From NCBI GenBank assembly GCA_025350105.1, contig JANXYJ010000014.1:1-64000 (forward strand): DNA of 64,000 nt, read 5' to 3'. The notes under the pieces are model-generated. The model was not told where the DNA came from. It did no database searches and saw only the letters and a program-made list of their open reading frames with translations. Positions within the stretch are counted from its first letter, which is position 1, and the number at the start of each line of letters is the position of its first letter. Made by a program: the position numbers and the translations under genes. Positions 8,062 to 16,589 of the stretch are shown piece by piece. Origin of the DNA: Terriglobia bacterium. GTDB taxonomy: Bacteria > Acidobacteriota > Terriglobia > Bryobacterales > Bryobacteraceae.

Positions 8062-8700
8062 GTGGCTACAGACCTGCTGGTGGTTGATCCAGAGCAACCC
8101 GATCCCCTGACGATTGACAAGGCGTGCGCCGAGATCAAACGCGGTGCGGTGCTAGCCATCCCGACGGGCGCGCTTTATAGTCTGATCGCGGATCCGCTGA
8201 ACCTGCATGCGGTCGGCCGCGTGTTTGCGGCGAAAGGCCGCGAGAAAGAGCGTGCGCTTCCGTTGCTGGTAAGCGACGTGGTGATGGCCGAGGATCTGGC
8301 CAAGGACATTTCCCCGCGTTTCTATCTGCTGGCCCGCCGCTTCTGGCCGGGCCCGCTGACCATCATCGTTTCGGCTTCCTCACGGGTGCCGCTGAAACTG
8401 ACGGGCAATACGGGGCGCATCGCACTGCGTCAGCCGCGCTCGAAGATTGCGCAAGCGATTCTGGAAAAACTGGGGCAGCCGTTGATCGCCACTAGCGCGA
8501 ACCTGTCTGGCATGCCCACTTGCTCCAGCGGCATAGAGGTTTTTGGCGTGATGGACGGACGGGTGGACCTGGTTCTGGACGGGGGACAGGCGACGGGTGG
8601 GGGCGCTACCACTGTGGATATTACCGAGCCTTATTGGCGGGTGATTAAAGAGGGCATGATTACCGAGAGGGATGTAGCCGAAGTCTTGCGCGGAACCTAA
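8062..8700 (+). CDS. tsaC: Threonylcarbamoyl-AMP synthase (TsaC/YrdC-Sua5 domain)
   Basis: The enzyme makes threonylcarbamoyl-AMP from threonine, bicarbonate and ATP, the first step of the t6A37 modification of ANN-decoding tRNAs. The YrdC fold fills the protein: 'RGAVLAIPTGALYSLIADPLN' at the start, 'FAAKGREKERALPLLV', 'RRFWPGPLTIIV', 'IALRQPRS' and 'LIATSANLSGMPT'. The 212-residue length means the C-terminal Sua5 domain is absent. The start is a GTG at 8062 with no clear ribosome binding site. A TACACT element about ten bases before it suggests a very short or absent leader. Confidence 0.88.
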   Translation: MATDLLVVDPEQPDPLTIDKACAEIKRGAVLAIPTGALYSLIADPLNLHAVGRVFAAKGREKERALPLLVSDVVMAEDLAKDISPRFYLLARRFWPGPLTIIVSASSRVPLKLTGNTGRIALRQPRSKIAQAILEKLGQPLIATSANLSGMPTCSSGIEVFGVMDGRVDLVLDGGQATGGGATTVDITEPYWRVIKEGMITERDVAEVLRGT

Positions 8701-8855
8701 TGCCCATACGGGAAACGACAGAATATAAATAACTTGAATGCGTATTGTCCGACAAACGTCAGATTTATGTCATACGAAAAGCGGCCTTAAACCTAGTACT
8801 CCGGGCCGCTCAGGATCATCTGAAAGCCGGACCCCATTCTCCCGCACAATTTCCG

Positions 8856-8884
8856 TTCAATTTCCAGACAATCTGGGGTATCAT
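8856..8884 (+). promoter_or_regulatory. Sigma-70-type promoter for the candidate 6S RNA
   Basis: TTCAAT (8856-8861) and TATCAT (8879-8884) are separated by 17 bases. Transcription would begin near 8890, exactly where the terminal stem of the proposed 6S RNA starts. Confidence 0.45.
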
Positions 8885-8889
8885 CTTCT

Positions 8890-9100
8890 TGGAGCGTTCC
8901 TGCCGCGATCGTGTGCGGCCTCTAAAAATTGATCCGATAGTCAATGTCATGGAGCCCGTCTCGTTTTACGTGCCGGTGTGCAAGCTCCGGCTGGTTCACT
9001 CCAGCCATGGAGAAGCCTAAAGGTGCTCGGAGGGTTCCCCCCTTGTAATCTTCGGGGTCAATGACAGGGGCTGGGGACGGCGTGGTGGTGCGCTCCATAT
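8890..9100 (+). ncRNA. ssrS: Candidate 6S RNA
   Basis: The stretch between tsaC and ymdB has no convincing ORF but folds like 6S RNA, the global regulator that occupies sigma-70 RNA polymerase. The ends pair (TGGAGCG at 8890 with CGCTCCA at 9091-9097; GCCG with CGGC further in). An apical stem GGCTGG / CCAGCC sits on CTCC / GGAG, and the 3' side reads GGAGAAGCCTAAA, very close to the 'GAGAAGCCTTAAA' of Escherichia coli 6S RNA, followed by a GGGTTCCCC-rich strand. A promoter with 17-bp spacing is positioned upstream. Length would be about 210 bases, near the usual 180-200. A covariance-model search would be decisive. Confidence 0.6.
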
Positions 9101-9140
9101 CTATTCAAAGCCTGCGAAATCTATTCAAAAGCCTGCGAAC
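9100..9140. repeat. 20-bp direct tandem repeat upstream of ymdB
   Basis: TCTATTCAAAGCCTGCGAAA is followed directly by TCTATTCAAAAGCCTGCGAAC, two near-identical copies differing by one inserted base. They lie between the 3' end of the 6S candidate and a perfect 8-bp hairpin (CTGCCGGC / GCCGGCAG, 9148-9167) just before ymdB. Confidence 0.7.
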
Positions 9141-9188
9141 TTTGGCTCTGCCGGCGGTGGCCGGCAGTCAATGCGTTAAGCTGGGTTC

Positions 9189-9968
9189 TTGACCAACCTC
9201 CTCTTTATCGGTGATATTTTTGCTTCCCCTGGGCGAACGATTGTAGCCCGCTACCTGCGCGACATCGTCGCCGCGGAAAAAATTGATCTGGCCATCGCCA
9301 ACGTCGAAAACGCCGCAGGCGGCTTCGGCATCACACCGCAACTGGCGGACGAGTTGTTCGGCTTTGGGCTGAACGTGCTCACCACGGGAAATCACGTTTG
9401 GGATAAGCGCGAAATTTACGACTACTTTCCGCGCCAGCCTCGGCTATTGCGGCCAGCCAATTACGTGGAGGAACTGCCTGGCGCAGGCTTGATCGTGGTC
9501 AAAGCAAGAAATGGTGTGGAATGCGCCGTGATGAATCTGCAAGGGCGGGTTTACATGCCCACCATCGATTGCCCGTTTCGCAAAGCCGATAGCCTGTTGG
9601 CCTCGATTCCAGAATCGGTGAAGGTCCGGTTCGTGGATTTCCATGCGGAGGTCACCAGCGAAAAAGTGACCATGGGTTGGTACCTGGACGGCCGCGTTTC
9701 CGGAGTGGTGGGAACGCACACGCACATTCCCACCGCCGACACGCGCATTCTGCCCAACGGAACTGCGTATCAAACCGACGCCGGCATGACCGGGCCGTAT
9801 CATGGCGTGATTGGCGTGGATAAAGAGATCATCCTGCAACGGTTTCTGACGCAAATGCCGGTGCGCATGGAAGCCGCGCGGCACGGTGCGGAGCTACATT
9901 CGGTGATCATCGAAGTGGATGAGACGACGGGAAAAGCGACGGCGGTGCGGCGGTTTACGGTGAGCTAG
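9189..9968 (+). CDS. ymdB: YmdB family metallophosphoesterase (TIGR00282)
   Basis: YmdB proteins are dinuclear-metal 2',3'-cAMP phosphodiesterases that affect development and motility in Bacillus. The metal-binding motifs are visible: 'FIGDIFASPGR' at the N-terminus, 'NVENAAGG', 'TTGNHVWDKREIYDY' and 'VGTHTHIPTAD'. The length (259 aa) is that of the family. The start is a TTG at 9189 just after the GC-rich hairpin; no better in-frame start is present. It is followed by moeA about 35 bases downstream and could be cotranscribed with the molybdopterin genes. Confidence 0.92.
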   Translation: MTNLLFIGDIFASPGRTIVARYLRDIVAAEKIDLAIANVENAAGGFGITPQLADELFGFGLNVLTTGNHVWDKREIYDYFPRQPRLLRPANYVEELPGAGLIVVKARNGVECAVMNLQGRVYMPTIDCPFRKADSLLASIPESVKVRFVDFHAEVTSEKVTMGWYLDGRVSGVVGTHTHIPTADTRILPNGTAYQTDAGMTGPYHGVIGVDKEIILQRFLTQMPVRMEAARHGAELHSVIIEVDETTGKATAVRRFTVS

Positions 9969-9989
9969 GCTCTAAGACTTGACGACCGC

Positions 9990-10003
9990 GTAAACTAGTT
10001 TAC
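9990..10003. promoter_or_regulatory. 14-bp perfect palindrome abutting the moeA start
   Basis: GTAAACTAGTTTAC is a perfect palindrome lying directly before the TTG start codon of moeA. TTGACG stands six bases upstream. It could be an operator or simply a small hairpin that controls access to the start; no known binding protein is recognised. Confidence 0.35.
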
Positions 10004-11194
10004 TTGGCACTTACTTTTGAACAAGCGCGCAGTTGCGTGCTCCGCGAGGTTGGCTTAGCGATGGGGACGGAGTCCATTGGCTTGTCGGACTCCTCAGAGC
10101 GAATCCTCGCCGAGACGGTCACCGCTGACCGAGATTATCCACCGTTTCATCGTTCGGCCCGCGATGGGTTTGCGGTGCGGGCAGAGGATCTGCCGGGTCA
10201 ACTGAAAATCATCGGCGAAGTGCGGGCAGGACAGAACTTCGACGGCACGGTACATTTCAGGGAAGCGGTGGAGATTATGACGGGGGCTCCCCTGCCCCAA
10301 GGCGCGGATGCGGTGGTGATGGTGGAACACTGCGTGCGCGTGGTTGATGCAGTATTGGGCGATGTCGTTTCTATCGAAAAGACGGCGCTTTCCGGGGACA
10401 ATTTCAGTCCACGTGGATGCGAAACGAAAGCTGGCGAAATTGTTTTGGGTCCCGGGCACAAACTGGGCTATAGCGAAATCGCGCTGCTGGCGAGTGTGGG
10501 GCACGGTAAGGTGACGGTTTATCGAAAGCCGCAGGTGGCCATTATCGCGACGGGCGATGAAATTGTGCAGGTGGAGGAAACGCCGCTCAATTTTCAGATT
10601 CGCAATTCCAATGCGATGTCGCTGGCGGCGCAAGTTCGCCGCGCGGGCGGGATTCCCGACATTCTGCCTATCGCAGGTGACAACGAAGAATCCACGCGCG
10701 CGCAGGTGAAAGCGGGCTTGGCCGCCGACTTGTTGTTGCTTTCCGGAGGCGTTTCGGCTGGCAAGTATGACATCGTTGAAAAAGTATTGGCCGGGTTTGG
10801 CGCGGAGTTTTTCTTCGATCGCGTCCTGATTCAACCCGGCGCACCCGTTGTCTTCGGCAAAGTCCACGGCAAATTCTTTTTCGGCTTGCCAGGGAATCCG
10901 GCGTCGACGATGGTGACGTTCGAGATTTTCGCGCGCGCTGCGATTGAGCGGATGCAGGGCGTACTGGAACCAAACCTGGCAATCCTTCGGGCAAAATTGG
11001 TAAAACCGTTCAAGCAGAAACCGGGGCTGACCCGATTCCTCCCAGCATTGCTGACAGCCGATGGGATCGCACCGGTGAAATCGCAGGGGTCCGGTGATGT
11101 AGTGTCGCTGGCGAGGGCGAATGCTTATCTGGTTACCGATCCGAAAAGGGAAGAATGGGCGGCGGGGGAGGATATTGGAGTGCTGTTGAAATGA
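10004..11194 (+). CDS. moeA: Molybdopterin molybdenumtransferase MoeA
   Basis: MoeA inserts molybdate into adenylylated molybdopterin to complete molybdenum cofactor. All domains are present in 396 residues: the MoeA N-terminal region ('YPPFHRSARDGFAVRAEDLPG', 'IMTGAPLPQGADAVVMVEH'), the MoCF-binding domain ('VAIIATGDEI', 'LLLSGGVSAGKYDIV', 'FGLPGNPAS'), and a C-terminal beta domain. The likely start is TTG 10004, giving the family's 'ALTFEQARSCVL' beginning. It is followed by moaC and mogA, forming a cofactor run. moaA, moaD and moaE are not in the window. Confidence 0.94.
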   Translation: MALTFEQARSCVLREVGLAMGTESIGLSDSSERILAETVTADRDYPPFHRSARDGFAVRAEDLPGQLKIIGEVRAGQNFDGTVHFREAVEIMTGAPLPQGADAVVMVEHCVRVVDAVLGDVVSIEKTALSGDNFSPRGCETKAGEIVLGPGHKLGYSEIALLASVGHGKVTVYRKPQVAIIATGDEIVQVEETPLNFQIRNSNAMSLAAQVRRAGGIPDILPIAGDNEESTRAQVKAGLAADLLLLSGGVSAGKYDIVEKVLAGFGAEFFFDRVLIQPGAPVVFGKVHGKFFFGLPGNPASTMVTFEIFARAAIERMQGVLEPNLAILRAKLVKPFKQKPGLTRFLPALLTADGIAPVKSQGSGDVVSLARANAYLVTDPKREEWAAGEDIGVLLK

Positions 11195-11211
11195 GGACCG
11201 AATATAAGATC

Positions 11212-11231
11212 GCTCCCTTACGGTCGCGGCT
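11212..11231. repeat. Dispersed 20-bp repeat GCTCCCTTACGGTCGCGGCT, copy 1
   Basis: This 20-mer lies between moeA and moaC. The exact reverse complement is at 37176-37195, and a copy with one mismatch is at 39536-39555. All three are intergenic. Confidence 0.7.
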
Positions 11232-11246
11232 TGGTGCTATCCGGGG

Positions 11247-11732
11247 ATGAAAAAACTATCGCATTATGATGATCGGGGCCACGCGCGGATGGTGGATGTG
11301 TCCGCCAAAGCAGAGACCAAACGCACGGCCACAGCGCATGCCTTCGTTCGCATTGCTTCATCGGTGTTGAAAAAATTGCCGCAGAACCCAAAGGGGAATC
11401 CGTTGGAGGTGGCTCGCTTTGCGGGAATCAGTGCCGCGAAGAAAACTTCCGAACTGATTCCGATGTGCCACCCACTGATGATTTCGCACGTGGACGTCGA
11501 ATGCAAGATCGAAGCCAAGGGTGTTCGCATCACATCTACCGTCACAATCACCGGACCAACGGGCGTTGAGATGGAAGCACTGACGGCGGCGGCGGTTGCG
11601 GCGCTCACGGTTTACGACATGACCAAAGCGCTCGACAAAGGCATTGAGATTCAGGATGTCTTTCTGGTTTCGAAGACCGGCGGGAAGTCGGGTGAGTACA
11701 AACGAAGCCAGCATAGAGGGAAGAAGGCGTGA
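11247..11732 (+). CDS. moaC: Cyclic pyranopterin monophosphate synthase MoaC
   Basis: MoaC converts 3',8-cyclo-7,8-dihydro-GTP to cyclic pyranopterin monophosphate, with MoaA, early in molybdenum cofactor synthesis. The family blocks are clear: 'MVDVSAKAETKRTATA', 'AARFAGISAAKKTSELIPMCHPL' (with E in the track), 'GVEMEALTAAAVAALTVYDMTKALD' and 'LVSKTGGKSGEY'. The 161-residue length is normal. Its stop overlaps the start of mogA by four bases (GTGA), indicating translational coupling. Confidence 0.95.
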   Translation: MKKLSHYDDRGHARMVDVSAKAETKRTATAHAFVRIASSVLKKLPQNPKGNPLEVARFAGISAAKKTSELIPMCHPLMISHVDVECKIEAKGVRITSTVTITGPTGVEMEALTAAAVAALTVYDMTKALDKGIEIQDVFLVSKTGGKSGEYKRSQHRGKKA

Positions 11733-12229
11733 TCAAGGTCGCCATCATCACCATCAGCGATTCGGCCAGCGCCGGTGAGCGCGAAGACCGCTCCGGCCCA
11801 GCGTTGGTAGAGTGCGTTGCGAGTTTTGGCTGGGAAGTCTCTGAAACAAAACTGATTTCGGATGATTTTGGGGCGATTCAGGCTGCGGTGCTGGAAATGG
11901 CAGGCAGCGTGCTGGTCGTTGATCAAGGAATGGGCCATGATGTGATTGTGACTACGGGCGGAACGGGTGTGGCACCGAGGGATCAAACACCGGAGGCCAC
12001 CCGGAGCATCGCGGACCGCGAAATTGCAGGCATTGGCGAACTGATGCGCGCCGAAGGAGCAAAGAAGACCAAGTTCTCCTATTTGTCGAGAAGCACGGCG
12101 TTTACCTTGAAGCAGGTGCTGATTTTAAACCTGCCCGGATCGCCCAAAGGTGCGGTAGAGTCACTAGAGGCGGTGGCGCATCTGATTCCGCACGCGGTGG
12201 ACTTGTTACATGGGCGCACCAAACATTAG
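11729..12229 (+). CDS. mogA: Molybdopterin adenylyltransferase MogA/MoaB
   Basis: This 166-residue protein adenylylates molybdopterin before MoeA inserts molybdenum. The MoCF-binding fold is shown by 'AIITISDSASAGEREDRSGPAL', 'VIVTTGGTGVAPRDQTPEAT' and 'LILNLPGSPKGAVESLEAV'. The GTG start overlaps the moaC stop. MogA and MoaB are close homologues, and position next to moaC and moeA does not decide between the two names. Confidence 0.9.
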   Translation: MIKVAIITISDSASAGEREDRSGPALVECVASFGWEVSETKLISDDFGAIQAAVLEMAGSVLVVDQGMGHDVIVTTGGTGVAPRDQTPEATRSIADREIAGIGELMRAEGAKKTKFSYLSRSTAFTLKQVLILNLPGSPKGAVESLEAVAHLIPHAVDLLHGRTKH

Positions 12230-12318
12230 GCGACTACAGGGTATTAGGCAATGGCAGGGCACTAGGCGATTGCAGGGAACGTGCGGCGCTGCCGCCGCAT
12301 CGAACGTATAGGTGGATT

Positions 12319-13395
12319 ATGAGTACAAAAACGGGTGTGCTGGCGTTGATTCTGTCCGGGGTGGTAGCGCAACCGCAATCCCCCGCCGCCACCGACAGGC
12401 CGGATTTCGGCGTCACCACTAATATTGTGATGGTGCCGGTGACGGTGACGCAGCGCGACGGCAGTATCCTGAATGGACTGAGCGCTAACGATTTCCGCCT
12501 GCTGGACAACAACAAAGTACAAAAGATCACGCAGGATATGACCACGCACCCGCTTTCGATTGCGATGGTGATTCAGGCCACCACCAACATGGAGAGCATG
12601 TTGCCCAAGATTCAGAAGCTGAGTTCACTTTTGCAGGCTCAGGTGCTGGGGGATGAGGGCGAGGTGGCCGTGCTGGCGTTCGATCATCGCATTGAAAAGC
12701 TTGCGGATTTCACTTCCGATGAAGCGCGTCTGCAGGCGACGCTGAAGAAACTGAAGCCCGGCAGCGGCAGTGCGCGTTTGAACGACGCGGCGATTGAAGG
12801 AATTCGGTTACTGAAAACCCGCCCGGCCACCCGGCGGCGCATTCTTTTGCTGATCAGCGAGCCGCACGATAAAGGCAGCGAACTGCGGGTGCGCGAAGTG
12901 CTGAGCGAAGCTGAGTTTGCCGGCGTGGTGATCTATTCGGTGAACGTTTCTTCGATTATCGCCAACGCGACAACGTCGGCTCCGGCGACGCGTTCAATCA
13001 CGGACAACAATCCCCCGGGGTCCACGTTTCAACCGGGTCCCGGTGGAGGCATCGCCACATCCACCACGCTTTCGCAAAACAATATGGGTAACTGGGCGCC
13101 CCTGATGAAGGAGATTTATACTTCCGCCGTTGACGTATTCAAGAAGAACCCCAGCGAAATTTATACATCCTATACAGGTGGCCGCGGCTACGCGTTTGGC
13201 ACACAAAAGGAGCTGGAGCGCGCGGTTTCGGCCATCGGTGAGGAATTGCACAGCCAGTACCTGTTGACATACAGCCCCAACAATCAGGACGAGGCTGGTT
13301 TTCACAACATTGTCGTGCAGGTGCTGAAGCCGGACCTGAAAATCCGCTCGCGCGACGGCTACTATATCGCCGGTAAGCTGCGCGAAGGAAAATAA
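12319..13395 (+). CDS. VWFA-related protein of the acidobacterial type (TIGR03436-like)
   Basis: This 358-residue protein carries an early 'TTNIVMVPVTVTQRDGSIL' strand followed by 'LSANDFRLLDNN', the standard opening of the acidobacterial VWFA-related family. A VWA-like fold follows ('IAMVIQATTNMESM', 'VAVLAFDHRIEKL', 'RRILLLISEPHDKGSE'). The canonical DxSxS metal site reads QATTN, so metal binding is doubtful. The N-terminus is weakly hydrophobic, consistent with export. The C-terminal 'ELHSQYLLTYSPNNQDEAGFH' is also typical. The function is unknown; related proteins are very numerous in this phylum. Confidence 0.85.
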   Translation: MSTKTGVLALILSGVVAQPQSPAATDRPDFGVTTNIVMVPVTVTQRDGSILNGLSANDFRLLDNNKVQKITQDMTTHPLSIAMVIQATTNMESMLPKIQKLSSLLQAQVLGDEGEVAVLAFDHRIEKLADFTSDEARLQATLKKLKPGSGSARLNDAAIEGIRLLKTRPATRRRILLLISEPHDKGSELRVREVLSEAEFAGVVIYSVNVSSIIANATTSAPATRSITDNNPPGSTFQPGPGGGIATSTTLSQNNMGNWAPLMKEIYTSAVDVFKKNPSEIYTSYTGGRGYAFGTQKELERAVSAIGEELHSQYLLTYSPNNQDEAGFHNIVVQVLKPDLKIRSRDGYYIAGKLREGK

Positions 13396-13405
13396 GCGCA
13401 AACGC

Positions 13406-13936
13406 TTGCGGCACATCCCCAACATATTGAGCTTTGCGCGCCTGGCGCTGGCGCCGTATGTGTTCGTCCTACAAACGCACCGTCAATACACGCGCGTATT
13501 GTGGCTGTTTGCGATTCTAGGCATCACCGACGTCATCGACGGTTTTCTGGCACGTAAGTTCAAGGCCACCTCGCGGTTGGGCGCTTACATCGATCCGCTA
13601 GCGGACAAATTGTTGCAAAGCGGTATGTTCGTGGTGCTGGCCGTTACCGGCGTCATCGAAAAATGGCTGGCCGTGGTGGTGCTGGGCCGGGACGTGCTGA
13701 TTCTGTCGGTGGCCGGGGCGCTCTATTTGTGGACCAAAAGGCGCACTTTCCCGCCCTCCCCGTGGGGCAAAATCAGCACGTTTGTGCAGATTGTGTTCGT
13801 GATGTTCGCGGTAGGGGAGTTGGCGGGGATTGTAAATAGCACGCCCGTTATGCTCCTAAAATGGCTGGTGGTTGTGTTGGTGGTGGTGAGCACGCTGGAC
13901 TATGCCAAGATCTTCCGGACGCAACCTCAAACATGA
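13406..13936 (+). CDS. pgsA: CDP-diacylglycerol-glycerol-3-phosphate 3-phosphatidyltransferase
   Basis: PgsA makes phosphatidylglycerol phosphate in the inner membrane. The CDP-alcohol phosphatidyltransferase signature DG-x2-AR-x8-G-x3-D-x3-D is complete in 'DGFLARKFKATSRLGAYIDP' and the following LADK. Four or five hydrophobic helices fill the rest of the 176 residues. The start is an unusual TTG (13406) giving RHIPNILSFARL, the expected N-terminus. It lies ten bases after the VWFA gene, so the two may be cotranscribed. Confidence 0.9.
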   Translation: MRHIPNILSFARLALAPYVFVLQTHRQYTRVLWLFAILGITDVIDGFLARKFKATSRLGAYIDPLADKLLQSGMFVVLAVTGVIEKWLAVVVLGRDVLILSVAGALYLWTKRRTFPPSPWGKISTFVQIVFVMFAVGELAGIVNSTPVMLLKWLVVVLVVVSTLDYAKIFRTQPQT

Positions 13937-14043
13937 CCCTTACCGCAGCTCGACTGGGACTGCTAGTCCCGCTTCTGAAAAGGCTTTTTGCACCCGCAGG
14001 TCCTTTGCTACCAATCAAATAAGATGCTATCCTGGTACAATTC

Positions 14044-15348
14044 ATGCGTACAGTCGACCTGATCCACCGCAAGCGCGACGGCGAGGAACTTTCCGGCGAA
14101 GAAATCGCCTTCCTCGTTGACGGATACACCGCCGGAACCATTCCGGACTACCAAGCCTCCGCTTTCCTAATGGCCGTATTCTTTTCCGGAATGACCGACC
14201 GGGAAGTGAGCGCCCTGACGGAGTGCATGGTTTTGTCTGGCGAGAAAGTTGATCTTTCGTCGGTTCCAGGCATTAAAGTTGACAAACATTCCACCGGGGG
14301 CGTGGGCGATAAAACCAGTCTGATTTCGTCTCCCATTGCCGCGGCGGCGGGCGTGACCGTGCCCATGATTTCCGGCCGGGCGCTGGGCCACACCGGCGGA
14401 ACGTTGGACAAACTGGAATCTATTCCCGGCTTTCGCACGAATCTGACTATCGACGAATTTCGCGCGCAACTGATACAGCACAAGCTGGCGTTTATCGGAC
14501 AAACGCCGGAAGTGGCGCCGGCGGACGGAAAGTTTTACGCGCTGCGCGATTCCACGGCTACCGTCGAATCCATTCCGCTGATTGCTTCGTCGATCATGTC
14601 GAAGAAGCTGGCCGTGGGTTTAGATGCGCTGGTGCTGGACGTGAAAGTGGGCGCGGGAGCCTTCATGAAACGCCAGGTGGACGCACGACGTTTGGCGCAG
14701 ATGATGGTTGGCATTGGCCGCCGCATGGATAAGAAGGTGCAAGCCTTGATCACCGACATGAATCAGCCGCTGGGCTACGCGATCGGGAATGCACTCGAAG
14801 TGATGGAAGTTTCCCAGACCCTGCAGAATGCGGGTCCGGCGGATTTGACGCGGCTGTCGCTGGAGTTGGCCGCGCGCATGATTCACCTGGGCAAGATCAC
14901 CGCGACGCTTGATGAAGCGCGGGAGTTGGCGCAGAAGAAATTATTGGATGGCTCGGGCTACGCGAAGTTGAAAGAAGTGATTGCGGCGCAGGGCGGCAAT
15001 CCTCAAGTGCTGGATCGCTTCGAGCTGTTGCCCAACGCCACCGGGGCACGCGAAATTGCTTCGCCGCGCGCGGGCTATATCAGCGCCATCGACGCCGAAT
15101 ACATTGGCCAGGCATCGTCCATGATCGGCGCAGGCCGTGATACCAAGGAAGACGCGATCGATCCCGCAGTCGGAGTAATTCTGGAAGTGAAGGTGGGCCA
15201 GAAGGTGGATGCCGGTGGCGTTTTGTGCCGCCTGTACTACACCCGCGAAGACCGCGTGGACGAAGCTGCCCAGTTGGTGGAGGACGCTTTCCGTATTTCC
15301 TCGACGGCCCCGGAAAGCCGCGAATTGATTCTTGAAGTCGTAGGCTGA
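14044..15348 (+). CDS. deoA: Thymidine/pyrimidine-nucleoside phosphorylase
   Basis: The enzyme cleaves thymidine or uridine with phosphate to the base and (deoxy)ribose-1-phosphate. The signature region reads 'KVDKHSTGGVGDKTSLI', and the family's N-terminal helical domain ('LIHRKRDGEELSGEEIAFLVDGY') and phosphate-site 'SGRALGHTGGTLDKLESIPG' follow. The C-terminal 'ISAIDAEYIG ... AVGVILEVKVGQKVDAGGVL' domain is complete. It heads a nucleoside salvage run with nupC (14 bp later) and punA (overlapping). Specificity between thymidine and broader pyrimidine nucleosides cannot be read from these motifs. Confidence 0.93.
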   Translation: MRTVDLIHRKRDGEELSGEEIAFLVDGYTAGTIPDYQASAFLMAVFFSGMTDREVSALTECMVLSGEKVDLSSVPGIKVDKHSTGGVGDKTSLISSPIAAAAGVTVPMISGRALGHTGGTLDKLESIPGFRTNLTIDEFRAQLIQHKLAFIGQTPEVAPADGKFYALRDSTATVESIPLIASSIMSKKLAVGLDALVLDVKVGAGAFMKRQVDARRLAQMMVGIGRRMDKKVQALITDMNQPLGYAIGNALEVMEVSQTLQNAGPADLTRLSLELAARMIHLGKITATLDEARELAQKKLLDGSGYAKLKEVIAAQGGNPQVLDRFELLPNATGAREIASPRAGYISAIDAEYIGQASSMIGAGRDTKEDAIDPAVGVILEVKVGQKVDAGGVLCRLYYTREDRVDEAAQLVEDAFRISSTAPESRELILEVVG

Positions 15349-15362
15349 TAGACTTCTCGGTC

Positions 15363-16589
15363 ATGGAACGTTTCACCGGCCTGCTAGGTCTGGTTGTCGT
15401 GATGGCTTTGGCGTATCTGTTTTCGTCGAATCGTAAAGCCATTCAACCTCGTGTGATTTACTGGGGACTGGGCCTGCAAATCGGCTTCGCTTTCCTGGTC
15501 CTTAAGACACCGCTGGCCGAGTGGTTTAAAGTCGCCAGCAACGTCATCAACCGCTTAATCGGCTATTCGGTGGAAGGCAGCAAGTTCGTCTTCGGGGATA
15601 AACTGGGCGCACCCAACGACCAGTTTGGCGTGGTGTTCGCCTTTCAGGTATTGCCCATTGTCATATTCATTGCGTCGCTGTTTGCGGTTCTCTATCAGTT
15701 GGGCGTGATGCAAGTTTTCGTTCGTATGATGGCCGTGCTGATGCAAAAAGTGATGGGCACAAGCGGCGCCGAATCCACCAGCGTGGCGGCCAGCATCTTC
15801 ATGGGCCAAACAGAAGCGCCACTCACCATCCGGCCATTTCTGGCGGGGCTAACCGAGAGCGAACTGTTTACGATTATGACCAGCGGCATGGCGCACGTCT
15901 CGGGTGCCGTGATGGCGGCGTATGTCTTAATCGCGCACGTGGAAATTCGCCATTTGCTGACAGCCGTCATCATGACGTCGCCCGCGACATTGATGCTGGC
16001 AAAAATGCTGATGCCAGAAACCGGCCAACCAGCCACGATGGGCAGAGTGAAAGTGGAAGTAGAAAAACCGGGCGTCAATATCATCGATGCGGCAGCGCGC
16101 GGGGCGGGCGATGGATTGCAACTGGCGCTGAACATCGGCGGCATGCTGATCGCCTTCATCGGGCTGATCGCCATGGTGAACGGGGGATTGCAGGCTCTGC
16201 ACGGAACGTCGCTATTGGCCTGGCTTCCTGATTCGCTGCAAGGCATACTGGGCCGCATATTCTCGCCCATCGCCTGGCTGCTGGGCGTGAAGTGGAAGGA
16301 TTGCGCCGCAGTTGGCAATTTATTGGGCACGCGTTTGATCCTGAACGAATTTGTGGCGTTCGTGGATCTGGGAAAAATCGGCAACACACTCGACCCGAAA
16401 TCTTTTGTAATTGCAACCTACGCGCTTTGCGGCTTCGCCAATCTCAGCTCCGTGGCAATTCAAGTGGGCGGCATTGGCGCGCTGGCGCCGTCGCGGAAAT
16501 CGGATTTGGCCAGAATGGGTATGAAGGCCGTGGCGGCCGGCACGATGGCGAATTTCATGTCGGCTTGTATCGCGGGAATACTGCAATGA
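15363..16589 (+). CDS. nupC: Concentrative nucleoside transporter (NupC/CNT family)
   Basis: This 408-residue membrane protein imports nucleosides using a proton or sodium gradient. About ten hydrophobic segments are visible, with the CNT blocks 'FMGQTEAPLTIRPFL' and 'TSGMAHVSGAVMAAYVLI' in the substrate-binding core, and 'ATYALCGFANLSSVAIQVGGIG' near the end. It sits between the pyrimidine and purine nucleoside phosphorylases and overlaps the latter by four bases (ATGA), so transport and cleavage are coexpressed. Confidence 0.93.
   Translation: MERFTGLLGLVVVMALAYLFSSNRKAIQPRVIYWGLGLQIGFAFLVLKTPLAEWFKVASNVINRLIGYSVEGSKFVFGDKLGAPNDQFGVVFAFQVLPIVIFIASLFAVLYQLGVMQVFVRMMAVLMQKVMGTSGAESTSVAASIFMGQTEAPLTIRPFLAGLTESELFTIMTSGMAHVSGAVMAAYVLIAHVEIRHLLTAVIMTSPATLMLAKMLMPETGQPATMGRVKVEVEKPGVNIIDAAARGAGDGLQLALNIGGMLIAFIGLIAMVNGGLQALHGTSLLAWLPDSLQGILGRIFSPIAWLLGVKWKDCAAVGNLLGTRLILNEFVAFVDLGKIGNTLDPKSFVIATYALCGFANLSSVAIQVGGIGALAPSRKSDLARMGMKAVAAGTMANFMSACIAGILQ

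Noticed and set aside
8745-9020. 91-aa plus-strand ORF between tsaC and ymdB
   Set aside because: It overlaps the 6S RNA candidate and its translation is low in structure; the RNA reading explains the region better.
16292-16585. N-terminal extension of the punA frame in the ORF track
   Set aside because: It lies wholly inside nupC in another frame, and the family N-terminus MKVGVVLGSGLG begins at 16586.
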